A stretch of 64,000 nucleotides of DNA from Gordonia phthalatica (GTDB taxonomy: Bacteria > Actinomycetota > Actinomycetes > Mycobacteriales > Mycobacteriaceae). A program made the position numbers and the translations under genes. The notes under the pieces were generated by a model. That model had not been told where the DNA came from and did not search any database. It saw only the letters and a list, made by a program, of their open reading frames with translations. Shown here in pieces: positions 17,026 to 25,774 of the stretch. The DNA is taken from contig NZ_CP011853.1 in NCBI RefSeq assembly GCF_001305675.1, positions 3,844,001-3,908,000 of the forward strand, read 5' to 3'. The stretch's first letter is position 1; each line of letters begins with the position of its first letter.

Positions 17026-17793
17026 ATGCTGTTCCGGAACCTCCCCCGCGCCGTCGCGCGACCGTTGAGCGTCGCCGCACTGACGTTGGGCACCATGTGC
17101 GCCGTCCCCGCGGCGGCGCACGCTTGGCCGAGCATCACCATTGAATTCCCCACCGGACCAGGCAACGGCGGAAACAACGGCGGAGGCCTCGGCAACAGCC
17201 CAGGTAGCAACAACGGCAACGGTCCGGGCAGCAACAACGGCAGCGGCAGCAACGGCACGCCCGGCGGCAGCAACAGCGGCAACGGGAACGGCCCCGGCAG
17301 CAACAGCGGCAACGGCAACACCGGCAACGGCGAAGGCCACAACGGAAACGGGAACGGCGATCCCGGTCAGATCACCGTGACCAACGATCCCGAACCACCG
17401 ACGGAGCCGGAGACCACGCAGCCTCAGCGCCCGAAGCCCGCACCGCAAGCGCCCGAGGCACCCGAGACCCCTTCAGCAGCAGTCCCGGCCCCGCCGGCCA
17501 AGAAGGCACCGCCCAAGACTCCCAAGAAGCCGGACGCCTCCAAGCCTGCGGTGCCGAAGACCGAGAAGCCGACGCCCGCTCCGGTCACCCCGAAGGAGTC
17601 GACCGTGGAGCCCGTCGTCCCGACAGCGTCGGAGGCGCCGTCGCTCGGCGACTACGCCGCGGCAGGCGGCGGCATCGGCGCGATGATCCTGATCGCGGGC
17701 GCCGCAGGCGGTATGACGTACCGGAACGCACGACTGGGTCGCCTCCGTGTGAACGCAGCGCGCGCCGAATTCCTCTCCCCCGGCGGCCGATAG
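17026..17793 (+). CDS. Exported Gly/Asn- then Pro-rich protein with C-terminal membrane anchor
   Basis: 255 residues. A signal peptide (VARPLSVAALTLGTMCAVPA, likely cut after AHA) is followed by ~70 residues of Gly/Asn/Ser repeats (NSGNGNGPGSNSGNGN type), then ~100 residues rich in Pro, Lys, Thr and Glu, and finally one membrane helix (GGGIGAMILIAGAAGGMTY) with a basic cytoplasmic tail. This is the layout of a wall-spanning stalk held in the membrane. No known family is recognised. The stop is only 3 bases before the ImmA gene, so the two are almost certainly one transcript. Confidence 0.72.
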   Translation: MLFRNLPRAVARPLSVAALTLGTMCAVPAAAHAWPSITIEFPTGPGNGGNNGGGLGNSPGSNNGNGPGSNNGSGSNGTPGGSNSGNGNGPGSNSGNGNTGNGEGHNGNGNGDPGQITVTNDPEPPTEPETTQPQRPKPAPQAPEAPETPSAAVPAPPAKKAPPKTPKKPDASKPAVPKTEKPTPAPVTPKESTVEPVVPTASEAPSLGDYAAAGGGIGAMILIAGAAGGMTYRNARLGRLRVNAARAEFLSPGGR

Positions 17794-17796
17794 CCG

Positions 17797-18345
17797 ATGA
17801 CCGACGCCGCCGACGCGCCGAGAGCGCGCCGCTCCCATCGCCGTGTTCACGCGGCGGTGGACGCGGTCCTCGATGTCGCTGCACAGAAGCACGCCAACTC
17901 CCTCGAGGAGATCGTCAACGCCGTCGGTGACAGCCGACAGCGTCCGATCACCGTCCTCGTCGAGGACCTGGCTCCGGGCGTCTGGGGCCAGCGCCGGGAG
18001 TACGACGATCACGACGAGATCGTGCTCGCACGGTCGTTGCCGAGCGAGGCCCGTACCCTGGCGCACGAGCTCGGGCACGTCGTCTTCCGCCATCCCGGCG
18101 CTGCCGCCGACACCTCCACCGTGGCCGCCGAGGACGACCTGATCGCCTACATGCTGGGCATGGCCGCCGAGGAGGAGACTGCAGCCGACGGCGCCGCGGC
18201 CGTCTCCCCGGTCGCGGACGCCGAGCACGACCTCCACGAGTGGGAGGCGGAGGCCTTCGCCGCACGACTTCTCCAGCGCCTCAACCAGCTGTATCGGAGC
18301 CACTCCTGGCGGCCGATGCTCCGCTACGACGAGGCTCTCGGATGA
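17797..18345 (+). CDS. ImmA/IrrE-family metallopeptidase
   Basis: 182 residues with the zinc motif HELGH (LAHELGHVVFRHP, residues 90-94) and a downstream WEAEAFAARLL that supplies the third ligand. ImmA/IrrE proteases cleave XRE-type repressors (ImmR, DdrO) and so switch on mobile-element or DNA-damage genes. Here the only XRE protein nearby is the EspR-like regulator two genes upstream. The start lies 3 bases after the preceding stop and the end overlaps the next gene in an ATGA junction, so this is a tight three-gene unit. Confidence 0.88.
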   Translation: MTDAADAPRARRSHRRVHAAVDAVLDVAAQKHANSLEEIVNAVGDSRQRPITVLVEDLAPGVWGQRREYDDHDEIVLARSLPSEARTLAHELGHVVFRHPGAAADTSTVAAEDDLIAYMLGMAAEEETAADGAAAVSPVADAEHDLHEWEAEAFAARLLQRLNQLYRSHSWRPMLRYDEALG

Positions 18346-19286
18346 CCTGGCTGACCTGGGTGATCGCCGCTCTGTGTTCGGCGGCCGTCGGTGCCCGGCT
18401 CGGGCGCCTCACCGTCCGTCCGCCGTCCCTGGCACGCACCTCGGTCGCCGTCGCGGCCATCGCCGTCGCCGCCGCAGCAGCCGTCCGGACCCCGACCGTC
18501 GCCACCGTCATCGGGTCACCGGGCAGCAGCGCTCCGATTCTCGTCTTCGTCGCCTGCTGGATCGTGGCGTCTTCGGCGACGGCCCTGATCGCCGCCTCCG
18601 CCCTGTCCCAGCTGGGCAGACGAGGGCTGACCACCGTCACCGTCGCGGTGTCCGCACTCGCCGTCGCCGACGTGATCGCCATGGTGATTCTCGGCGAGAC
18701 GATGGTCGGCGCGATCCTCATCGTCCTGGCCGACCTGTTCGCTCTCGGGGTCGGCGCCCGCTACATCGCCTGGAATCCGCTGGGTCGGGCCATCGCCCTC
18801 TATCTGATCGGCGTGGCCGTCATGGTGGTGGTCCTCGTGGTATCCCCCGACGAGGTGACTCCGACCGGCGGCTGGTGGGCCGTGACGATCATCGCGCTGA
18901 GTGCCTCGTGCTGCTCGGTGATGGTGGAGTCGTGGCTCGTCGCCCGGCTGGATCTGCGGCGGACCCTCGCCCTGCACAGCGCGCTGATCGACGCGCACCC
19001 GGAACTGGCCGACCCCGACTACCGCTCCGCGACCCCGGTACTGCAGGCCAACGATCGAGTCTCCGAGATCCTCGACGGCCTGTACCTGCACGCCGGTGCG
19101 GGCCTGGTCCCGGCCGAGGGCAAGGAGTTCGACGAGAGTCCCCGAGACCGCGCCCGCAAGATCGCAGCCTGGCTCCGCACCGACGAGTTCACGGTGATCG
19201 ATCCGCATCTCCTCAGCACCCCGCAACCGCTCTCCGACCTTCGCTGGGTCCGGCTCATCGCCCGGGAATACGACCGCGCCGCCTGA
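18342..19286 (+). CDS. Multi-pass membrane protein coupled to the ImmA gene
   Basis: 314 residues: seven or so hydrophobic segments in the first ~205 residues (WLTWVIAALCSAAVG, ARTSVAVAAIAVAAA, ILVFVACWIVASSA, then others through WWAVTIIALSASCCS), then a ~110-residue soluble C-terminal domain (HSALIDAHPELADPDYRS). Start ATG 18342 overlaps the ImmA stop (ATGA). In actinobacteria, membrane proteins of the MAB_1171c type sit next to XRE and ImmA/IrrE genes, and this protein has that general architecture; I did not confirm membership. It may be a membrane partner or sensor for the protease. Confidence 0.72.
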   Translation: MTWLTWVIAALCSAAVGARLGRLTVRPPSLARTSVAVAAIAVAAAAAVRTPTVATVIGSPGSSAPILVFVACWIVASSATALIAASALSQLGRRGLTTVTVAVSALAVADVIAMVILGETMVGAILIVLADLFALGVGARYIAWNPLGRAIALYLIGVAVMVVVLVVSPDEVTPTGGWWAVTIIALSASCCSVMVESWLVARLDLRRTLALHSALIDAHPELADPDYRSATPVLQANDRVSEILDGLYLHAGAGLVPAEGKEFDESPRDRARKIAAWLRTDEFTVIDPHLLSTPQPLSDLRWVRLIAREYDRAA

Positions 19287-19341
19287 GCGCTCGGTCCGAG
19301 GCCGAGACTTCAGCCGCGCCGGCCCCCGGCGGAAAACTACT

Positions 19342-19532
19342 GCTGAAATCAGGCCGTCTGCACCTCGCCGAGGGAAGATCGGGCTGTTGCAGTTCGCCCC
19401 AGCGCGGGACACCAGGTTGGTCGAGTGTCGCCTGCGAGCGAAGCGAGCACGCTGTGCATCGAGCCTTGGGGGGAGAGAAACTGCGACAGCCCGAAATCGC
19501 CGTCAGAGAGCCGCAGCCGGCCTGATTTCAGC
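19342..19532. repeat. 191-bp imperfect inverted repeat (REPIN/MITE-like)
   Basis: Outer arms GCTGAAATCAGGCCG (19342-19356) and CGGCCTGATTTCAGC (19518-19532) are perfect; inner arms CGGGCTGTTGCAGTT (19380-19394) and AACTGCGACAGCCCG (19479-19493) differ at one position. The centre holds the word GGTTGGTCGAGTG with GCGAGCGAAGCGAGCACGC, which recurs at 52856. Noncoding. Confidence 0.75.
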
Positions 19533-19615
19533 GATATCGACGGCTAGGCCGTGTTGGATGAGTCTTACGAGAGACAGTGGCCGGTCCCGGGGACACACGC
19601 GATGATGGGAGCATC

Positions 19616-19912
19616 ATGATTTTCCTTGCGGGGTTGACGATCATCGGCGTGATCTTGCTGTGGATGTTCGGCGCCGGCATGGCGCGGTTCATCGGCATCG
19701 TGCTCATCCTCGACGGCGTCGGTGGAATGGCCATCCGTAATAGTGTCACCGAGAACCCGCGGTTCCCGATCGAGGCAGTCGTCGGGCTCGGGCTGTGGCT
19801 GCTTGGGCACTGGCTGTTCGCGGCGAAGGACGGCCTGTGGCGATCCCGCCTGGGGCAGCGCGTGTGGCGGTTGCCAGGGCTGTCGTGGATGTCGCCGGTT
19901 CGTCACGGCTGA
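19616..19912 (+). CDS. Small membrane protein
   Basis: 98 residues with about three hydrophobic segments (IFLAGLTIIGVILLWMFGAGM, FIGIVLILDGVGGMA, AVVGLGLWLLGHWLFAA) and a basic C-terminus. ATG 19616 follows GGGAG, and membrane sequence begins directly. Function unknown, family not recognised. It stands alone between the inverted repeat and the acyl-CoA dehydrogenase operon. Confidence 0.6.
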   Translation: MIFLAGLTIIGVILLWMFGAGMARFIGIVLILDGVGGMAIRNSVTENPRFPIEAVVGLGLWLLGHWLFAAKDGLWRSRLGQRVWRLPGLSWMSPVRHG

Positions 19913-20267
19913 CGCGCGATCGCGCGCTGGGTATGAAGGTTGGGCTGCGGCCGTCGACTCGTTCAGAGTCGGCGGCCGTGGTGCTGTTCGGGGTGTGTCG
20001 CCGTGCGATCTCGCGGCCCCCGACATGCTGAGCTCGCAGAATCGCGATCTCCCCGTTCGGGAAATGACAGATAGCGGTTACCCGGCGCGACAAGGTTCAG
20101 TGGCGGCATCCCACCACCGTGCCGGAACCACCGGCCACCGACCGCCGACGACACGTCCACAGCAGCTGCCGCAGCCTCGGTCGATGCGCCAGCGACAATC
20201 TGTTTCCAGAACAAACGCTCAATGCTGCGTCGAGTCGCCAGTGCGCCCGGCGAGATCATCGCCGACC

Positions 20268-20297
20268 TTGTTAGCTTCGTTCTTCAGATGCTACATT
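20268..20297 (+). promoter_or_regulatory. Promoter of the acyl-CoA dehydrogenase-DUF2236-TetR operon
   Basis: TTGTTA (20268-20273), 18-bp spacer and TACATT (20292-20297). The -10 element sits inside the left outer arm of the palindrome at 20291-20325, so a bound repressor would block polymerase. Confidence 0.5.
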
Positions 20298-20325
20298 CCT
20301 GGATGAAATTCATACACGAATGTAG
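20291..20325. promoter_or_regulatory. 35-bp nested palindromic operator
   Basis: Outer arms CTACATTC (20291-20298) and GAATGTAG (20318-20325) and inner arms ATGAA and TTCAT (20303-20313) share the same centre at base 20308, all perfect. This is what a dimeric or doubly dimeric TetR repressor would bind. The likeliest binder is the TetR protein encoded third in this operon. Confidence 0.7.
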
Positions 20326-20338
20326 GGACTTAAGGCTG

Positions 20339-22240
20339 ATGGAACTGTTCAACCCCACGACGAGCGAGTTCGCGGAGTTCGATGCGCGGACGCGCGAGTT
20401 GTTGCGCGCCACCGTGGAGTACTTCGAGGGGCGTGGCAAGAACCAGTTGCTGGCCGATCATCGCGATCGGGTCTGGTACGCGGACTTCCTCGACTTCGTG
20501 AAGCGGGAGAAGGTCTTCGCTACGTTCCTCACGCCGGCGGCGTTGGCTGAGGGGAACCCGGACAAGCGGTGGGACACAGCTCGTATCGCTCGGATGAGTC
20601 AGATCCTCGGCTTCTACGGCATGGAGTATTGGTATGTCTGGCAGGTCACGGTCCTCGGTCTCGCGCCGATCTGGCAGAGCCGGAACGAGGTCGCGCGGCG
20701 CCGTGCGGCCAATCTCCTCGACAGTGGCGGGATTTTCGCGTTCGGGCTGTCGGAGCAGGCGCACGGTGCCGATGTGTACTCGACCGACATGCTGCTGACG
20801 CCGCGCGCCGCCGGCGGGTTCGTCGCCAACGGGTCCAAGTACTACATCGGTAACGGCAACGCCGCCGCCATGGTGTCGACCTTCGGCCGGCGGACGGACG
20901 CATCGGTGGTAGATGTGTCCGCGGCGTTGGGGCGGATCAGCGACGACGAGTACGCGGGATATCTGTTCTTCGCTGCGGATCCCACCGCCGACGGCTATCG
21001 ACTTCGCAAGAACGTGGTTGACTCGCAGATGTATGTTGCAGCATTCGACCTCGAGGACTACCCGGTCGACGACGACGCCGTCCTCCACACCGGCCGCGAA
21101 GCCTTCGACGCGGCGATGAACACGGTCAACGTCGGCAAGTTCAATCTGGGGTTCGGAGCGATTGGCGCCTGTGAGCATGCGATGTACGAGGCGATCGACC
21201 ACGCTGACCGCCGCATCCTCTTCGGTCAACGCGTCACCGAGTTCCCGCAGGTCCAGAGCTTGGTAACCGACAGCTTCGGGCGGTTGGCAGCCATGAAGCT
21301 CTACAGCGAGCGCGCCGTCGACTACATGCGGTCCGCGCACGCAGGCGACCGCAGATACCTGCTGGTCAGTGCGATCGAGAAGATGACGGTGACCCGTCAG
21401 GGGCAGCGGATATACGAGGACCTGGCCGACGTCATCGCGGCCCGCGGCTTCGAGAACGACATGTACTTCCCGAACGGCATGCAGGCCATGCTGGGGCTCC
21501 CGCGGCTGGAGGGCACGGTGCACGTCAATATGGCGCTCGCCCTCAAGTTCATGCCCAACTACATGTTCCACCCCACCGACGCGGGGCTCGCCGCACTGCG
21601 CAGCGTGCCCGGCGCCGGGCGAGCACCGAGTGCCGTGATCGATCCGCTTGCCGAGGCGCTGCGGTGGTCGGGGCGAGCCGTGGCGCCCGTCGTGCCGCGA
21701 CTGCGATCGGAGACCGCCAAGACGGCGCCCCAGGATGTCCGGGTGCGCCGGGAACCGTCCGACGACACGTTCCTGTTCAAGCAGGGACCCAGCTCGAGAC
21801 TGGGCAAGATCCGCTTCGGTCGATGGCGGGAAGCGTTCGACGGGTTCGCGCACATCCCGAACGTCGCCGTATTCACCGAGCAGGCCGCGGCGTTCCAGGT
21901 GCTGCTGGCCACCGCGGCACCCACCGACGAGCAGCAGCGCGACGTTGACTTCCTGTTCGCGATCGGGGAGTTGTTCACCCTGATTCCGTACGGCCAACTC
22001 ATTCTGGAACAGGCAGACATCGACGACGCTGATCCGGCGGTGGTGGACCACATCTTCGACCTCCTGGTCCGTGAGTTCTCACGGCACGCGGTGACCCTGA
22101 ACGGAAAGCCGACGGCAACGCCCGAACAGCAGACCCGGTCGTTGAACCTCATCCGCAGACCCATCGCCGACCCGGCGCGTAAAGCTGCCGTCCTCGCTCG
22201 CGCGCGCGCACTAGTAGGTGCCTACGAGATGGCACCGTGA
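20339..22240 (+). CDS. Acyl-CoA dehydrogenase/oxidase-family protein
   Basis: 633 residues, longer than the ~380 of classical acyl-CoA dehydrogenases and closer to acyl-CoA oxidase-type proteins. The flavin/substrate region is visible as GIFAFGLSEQAHGADVYS (equivalent of the family's FALTEP-GSD motif), followed by ANGSKYYIGNGN. The C-terminal ~170 residues form an extra helical domain (IGELFTLIPYGQLILEQADI). It probably oxidises an acyl-CoA or a related carbonyl substrate with FAD. Start ATG 20339 follows AAGG and lies just beyond the operator. It is the first gene of an operon with a DUF2236 oxidase and a TetR regulator. Confidence 0.85.
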   Translation: MELFNPTTSEFAEFDARTRELLRATVEYFEGRGKNQLLADHRDRVWYADFLDFVKREKVFATFLTPAALAEGNPDKRWDTARIARMSQILGFYGMEYWYVWQVTVLGLAPIWQSRNEVARRRAANLLDSGGIFAFGLSEQAHGADVYSTDMLLTPRAAGGFVANGSKYYIGNGNAAAMVSTFGRRTDASVVDVSAALGRISDDEYAGYLFFAADPTADGYRLRKNVVDSQMYVAAFDLEDYPVDDDAVLHTGREAFDAAMNTVNVGKFNLGFGAIGACEHAMYEAIDHADRRILFGQRVTEFPQVQSLVTDSFGRLAAMKLYSERAVDYMRSAHAGDRRYLLVSAIEKMTVTRQGQRIYEDLADVIAARGFENDMYFPNGMQAMLGLPRLEGTVHVNMALALKFMPNYMFHPTDAGLAALRSVPGAGRAPSAVIDPLAEALRWSGRAVAPVVPRLRSETAKTAPQDVRVRREPSDDTFLFKQGPSSRLGKIRFGRWREAFDGFAHIPNVAVFTEQAAAFQVLLATAAPTDEQQRDVDFLFAIGELFTLIPYGQLILEQADIDDADPAVVDHIFDLLVREFSRHAVTLNGKPTATPEQQTRSLNLIRRPIADPARKAAVLARARALVGAYEMAP

Positions 22241-22305
22241 CCCCCACACGACCCGTGGCCCCGGCCCGAACCGAGACCACAGCCGACACCAAGGAGGCAT
22301 CGCCC

Positions 22306-23301
22306 ATGACCACCGACACGCAACGACCTCAGTTCCACACACCGGACCGTCGAATCCGCAGCGTCGACTACGGGTTCTTCGGCCCGGGCTCGCCGACCTG
22401 GAAGGTGTGGACGGCGCCGACCGCCGTCATCGCGTTCCAGCGCGCCGTGTCCCTCGAACACTTCGATTCGGGGTTGACCGCATCCGTCGCCGATCTCGGC
22501 GGAATCTACTCCGATCCGCTGGGCCGGTTGGACCACACGTTCGCCTACTTTCTGATCGTCGCCGTCGGCGATAGTCAGATGGCGATCGAGGCCTCCGAGC
22601 ACCTCATGGCCGTGCACGCGAAGTCGACGGGCATCGACCCGATCACCGGCCGCCGCTACAGCGCCAACAACCCGGACTCGCAGCTCTGGATCCATGTGAC
22701 CGGTTGGCACTCGGTCCTCAAGTGTTACGAGGTGTACGGGCCGGGACCCCTGACTCCGGAAGAAGAGGCCCGCTACTGGGAGGAGTGCGTCATTGCGGCT
22801 GAGCTGCAAACCTGCAAGATCTCCGACGTTCCTCGGACCCGCACTGAGGTCCGCGAGTACTTCGAGCGCGTCCGCCCCACCCTGTGCGTCTCCGAACGCG
22901 CCCGCCGAGGGATGCACTACCTGCTCTTCACTCCGTATTCGCGGGGGTTGAAGATCGGGCTATTCGCGAGACTGTCGGCGCCTGCCGCAATTGCGACGCT
23001 GCCGCGGTGGATGCGCCGGCTCGGCGGCTTCGAACTCCCGCCCGGCTTCCAGACCGCGTACCGGCCTCTCGTGCGCGCTGCCGTCGCGTCCATCGCGAAC
23101 CGGCCCGCGGCCTCCGCGAAGGTGGCGCGTCAGGTTCTCGGACCGATGACGGGCAAGCTGTACCATCAGCACGTGGTCGCGGGGACCCCGACGGACCCGT
23201 CGGTCGTGACGGTCGCCGATGCGCGCGAGCGCTATGGGCGGACCGGTCGCAGCGGCTCGGTCGAGGCCGCCGCAACGTCGGAAGCGATCCCTTTCGCGTG
23301 A
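22306..23301 (+). CDS. DUF2236 / MpaB-family oxygenase-like protein (copy 1)
   Basis: 331 residues of the DUF2236 family, which includes mycophenolate-pathway MpaB and the b-type heme latex-clearing protein Lcp. Characteristic pieces are DYGFFGPGSPTWKVW at the N-terminus and LWIHVTGWHSVLKCYEVYG, with conserved His in the heme pocket region. Family members act on terpenoid or polyisoprene double bonds, so a lipid or isoprenoid substrate is plausible but unproven. ATG 22306 is chosen for AAGGAGG eight bases upstream; the frame is open to 22237. It lies 65 bp after the dehydrogenase gene. Confidence 0.82.
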   Translation: MTTDTQRPQFHTPDRRIRSVDYGFFGPGSPTWKVWTAPTAVIAFQRAVSLEHFDSGLTASVADLGGIYSDPLGRLDHTFAYFLIVAVGDSQMAIEASEHLMAVHAKSTGIDPITGRRYSANNPDSQLWIHVTGWHSVLKCYEVYGPGPLTPEEEARYWEECVIAAELQTCKISDVPRTRTEVREYFERVRPTLCVSERARRGMHYLLFTPYSRGLKIGLFARLSAPAAIATLPRWMRRLGGFELPPGFQTAYRPLVRAAVASIANRPAASAKVARQVLGPMTGKLYHQHVVAGTPTDPSVVTVADARERYGRTGRSGSVEAAATSEAIPFA

Positions 23302-23399
23302 AACAAGCTGCGCCGGAACGGAAGTCATGGCGTGGCCGTGTCCGCCGCGCCGAAACTTCGGCGCCGAGGACTCGCACAACGGAACGGAGGAGTGCCTGC

Positions 23400-24050
23400 A
23401 TGGCGCACGCAGTTGAGGCGAGCACACCGGCGACCGCGCCCCGAGTCCGGGCGCGACACCTGGGGCCGGAGCGTCGTCGACCGCAGATCCTCGACACCGC
23501 CTTGGAGATCGCCGCGGAGTCCGGCATCTCGGCGGTCACTATCGTGGCCATCGCCGAGCGCATGCACGTGACCCGACCGGTGATCTACGCGGGTTTCCCG
23601 GGCCGCACGGCGGTCCTCAAAGCGTTGATCGCCCGGGAAGAGAAGTACTTCGCCGAGGCCCTCGACGCGATCCTCCACAACCGCCAGGTGGAGGCCCCCG
23701 AGCAGGTCTTCATCGACGGCTTCCAGGCGTTGCTCACTGCCGTGCGGGCCAGGCCGCAAGCGTGGCTCCTGCTGTACGGAAGCCCTGACAACGACGTGAT
23801 GGATCTGTTCGGGCGCGGGCGAGCGGTGGTCGCGGCACGATGCGCTCAACTCCTCGAGCCCACCCTGCGATCCTGGGGCACCGTCGATGTCGACGCGAAA
23901 CTTCCCGTCCTTGTGGAGCAGTGGGTCTCGGCGGGCGAAGGCGCAGTGCGTACGCTGCTGTCGCAGCGGGCCGACGACCCGGTCTGGACTGTTGAGGACC
24001 TGGGCACCTTCGTCGGGCAGTCGGTCTATCGGTCCCTCCGCCACGCCTGA
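23400..24050 (+). CDS. TetR-family regulator (copy 1), probable local repressor
   Basis: 216 residues. The N-terminal helix-turn-helix reads ISAVTIVAIAERMHVTRPVIY, preceded by HLGPERRRPQILDTALEIA; the ligand domain includes LLYGSPDNDVMDLFGRGRA. GGAGG precedes ATG 23400. It is the last gene of the operon and the natural candidate to bind the palindrome at 20291-20325. It is clearly paralogous to the TetR protein at 49884-50510 (shared HLGP-RRRPQILD, VTRPVIY, YGSPD, FGRGRA and SVYR-LR), which also has a DUF2236 gene beside it. Confidence 0.92.
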   Translation: MAHAVEASTPATAPRVRARHLGPERRRPQILDTALEIAAESGISAVTIVAIAERMHVTRPVIYAGFPGRTAVLKALIAREEKYFAEALDAILHNRQVEAPEQVFIDGFQALLTAVRARPQAWLLLYGSPDNDVMDLFGRGRAVVAARCAQLLEPTLRSWGTVDVDAKLPVLVEQWVSAGEGAVRTLLSQRADDPVWTVEDLGTFVGQSVYRSLRHA

Positions 24051-24748
24051 ATCACGGTGGTGCGGCGCGGAACTCGGTCGGGATCTGAGCCCCACTTCGA
24101 CGCGACGGTCAGCCGCGTCGAAGGATGCCGGTGGTGCAGGTAGCGGCGATCGTGAGGGAAGCCGTGGTCTCGCCCCGCGCAACGAGATAATGCTGGATGC
24201 TGCGAACGGCACGCTGTGCGCGCTGTCGGTCGGGCAACCCGCGCTGTCGGTCGCGGTCGATCCCGGCGATCCGTCTCGTCTGGTAGGTCTCGTCTGGTAG
24301 GTCTCGTCTGGTAGTCGGCACCGAGTCGGGTGAAATCGTCCGACTGGTAGTTCCGCTCGCCCACGGTCGGGTGGGACGGTCGTGAGACCGATTGCCACAG
24401 CGTGGAACTGGGCGAGAAGTCGCTTTCCGCCGAGCCGAGTGTGAACGAGCCGGGGGAGGGGCGGGTGCCGGCACCGTGACCTGCGACCCGCCATTCCGAG
24501 TAACAGCCAAGCTCCCGCGATCGCGTCGAAGGTGGTGGCGAACGTCCGTCACAGCATGAACCTGCGAGGTGTCGCCGACGCGCGAGTTCCACGACCCGCA
24601 GCCTGAAGCGGGTGTCGATTGGCCGGTCGACGGATTCGTCACGCCACGGCGCGGCACGCGCGCCGGGGTGTTTGTGGAGGTCCACCTGACGGTCGATGAG
24701 TGCCGCAGGTGATGCCGAACATCTCCGCCGCGTTTTCTGAGAACGACG
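24051..24748. other. 698-bp noncoding stretch between TetR and AraC genes
   Basis: I see no gene. Open frames on both strands are rich in Arg/Ser/Pro and have no domain or start site. A 14-bp triple tandem repeat lies at 24273-24314. The neighbouring genes converge here, so termination signals are expected, but no clean hairpin with T-tract was found. Confidence 0.5.
24273..24314. repeat. Three perfect 14-bp tandem repeats
   Basis: GTCTCGTCTGGTAG occurs three times head-to-tail at 24273, 24287 and 24301 with no mismatch. This is a candidate variable-number locus in noncoding DNA. Confidence 0.85.
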
Positions 24749-25741
24749 TCAGAATCGCCGCAGCGTCTCCGACGGGTTCTCGCCATACCGCTTTCGATAG
24801 GCGGCGGCGAACCGGGGCAGGTGAGAGAAGCCGTATCGGAAGGCGATGTCGGCGACGGTCTGACCATCGCCGGGCTCGGCGGTCTGCAATGCGACCCGGC
24901 AGCGCGAGAGTCGGACACGTCGAACGTAGTCCATCGGTGCGAGTCCGAGGTGCTCCGCGAACGCGGCTTGCAGTGATCGGACGCTCACCCCGGCAACTGC
25001 AGCAAGTGACGACGCCGTGTGCGCGCCGCCGGGTTCGGCTTCGATGAGATCGGTGACCCGTCGCACCATACGTGGTCGCGGCGGCCGGGCCTCGCCGGCG
25101 ATTCGTCCCGCGAAGGTGTTCGGCGCGGCGACGAGCAGTCGGCTCACGACCAATTCCTCCAGCGGACGTAAGACGAAGTCCGGGGACGCCAACTCGATCG
25201 ATTCGCTTAACAACTCCACTGTTGCTACCCAAGCCCGACCTGCGGGAGTCGCGACATCGAACGCCAGGTCGAACTCAACGATCTCGTCGGGGGTGCGGCC
25301 GGTCAGTTGTTCGACGGTCGAGTCGAGAAGTTCTCGGCTGATCTTCACGGCGAGCTGTCGACAGTCGGCGCTCCAATGCATGAGCGAATCGCGATGAGGG
25401 GCGAACACGGCAGCTACCGAAGCATCGGACGTCAACTCTTCGTCCCCCCACACGGAGCCGGTGCTTCCTGCGAGTGGGATGTTGATCTCGTAATAGGAGT
25501 CGAGGGTGCCGGGAGCGATCACCACTTCAGTCCCGTGACCGATGCGGGCGATCGTCATCGAATCGGTAGCGTAGGCGTCCACCCGCACATCGAGGTCGGC
25601 CTCCGGCCCGACGATCTGCATTTGATGTGCGCTGAATACCTCCGAGACCTCGGCCACGGCCCTGTCACGATCAGTCGTGTGTATCGCGATATGCGACCAG
25701 CGTAAAGCGGCTTCAGGGCGCTGGCTCGGTGTGGCCGTCAA
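24749..25741 (-). CDS. AraC/XylS-family activator of the aromatic cluster
   Basis: About 330 residues. The C-terminal third has two helix-turn-helix motifs (HTASSLAAVAGVSVRSLQAAF and QTVADIAFRYGFSHLPRFAAAY) ending RKRYGENPSETLRRF, as in AraC/XylS proteins. The N-terminal part is an AraC-binding-like effector domain. The frame has no ATG at its start; TTG 25741 has GAGG nine bases upstream, with TTG 25765 as alternative. It lies 33 bp after the ring-cleavage hydrolase gene on the same strand. Tandem XylS-like half-sites at 26731 and 28139 are the likely targets, with an aromatic compound as probable effector. Confidence 0.88.
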   Translation of the reverse strand: MTATPSQRPEAALRWSHIAIHTTDRDRAVAEVSEVFSAHQMQIVGPEADLDVRVDAYATDSMTIARIGHGTEVVIAPGTLDSYYEINIPLAGSTGSVWGDEELTSDASVAAVFAPHRDSLMHWSADCRQLAVKISRELLDSTVEQLTGRTPDEIVEFDLAFDVATPAGRAWVATVELLSESIELASPDFVLRPLEELVVSRLLVAAPNTFAGRIAGEARPPRPRMVRRVTDLIEAEPGGAHTASSLAAVAGVSVRSLQAAFAEHLGLAPMDYVRRVRLSRCRVALQTAEPGDGQTVADIAFRYGFSHLPRFAAAYRKRYGENPSETLRRF

Positions 25742-25774
25742 TGCAATGCACCTCGTTCCCGGCAATCGAAACCG

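Larger units (their letters stand above)
19913..20338. other. Intergenic region before the acyl-CoA dehydrogenase operon
   Basis: 426 bases with no supported gene. The last 75 bases hold a promoter and a large nested palindrome, listed separately. The frame of the dehydrogenase is open back to 20222, but that part is not protein-like and would be read through the operator. Confidence 0.5.

Noticed and set aside
24026..24918. Minus-strand frames of 219 and 269 codons in the gap before the AraC gene
   Set aside because: Arg/Ser/Thr/Pro-rich, no recognisable start or domain, and they run across the 14-bp tandem repeat.
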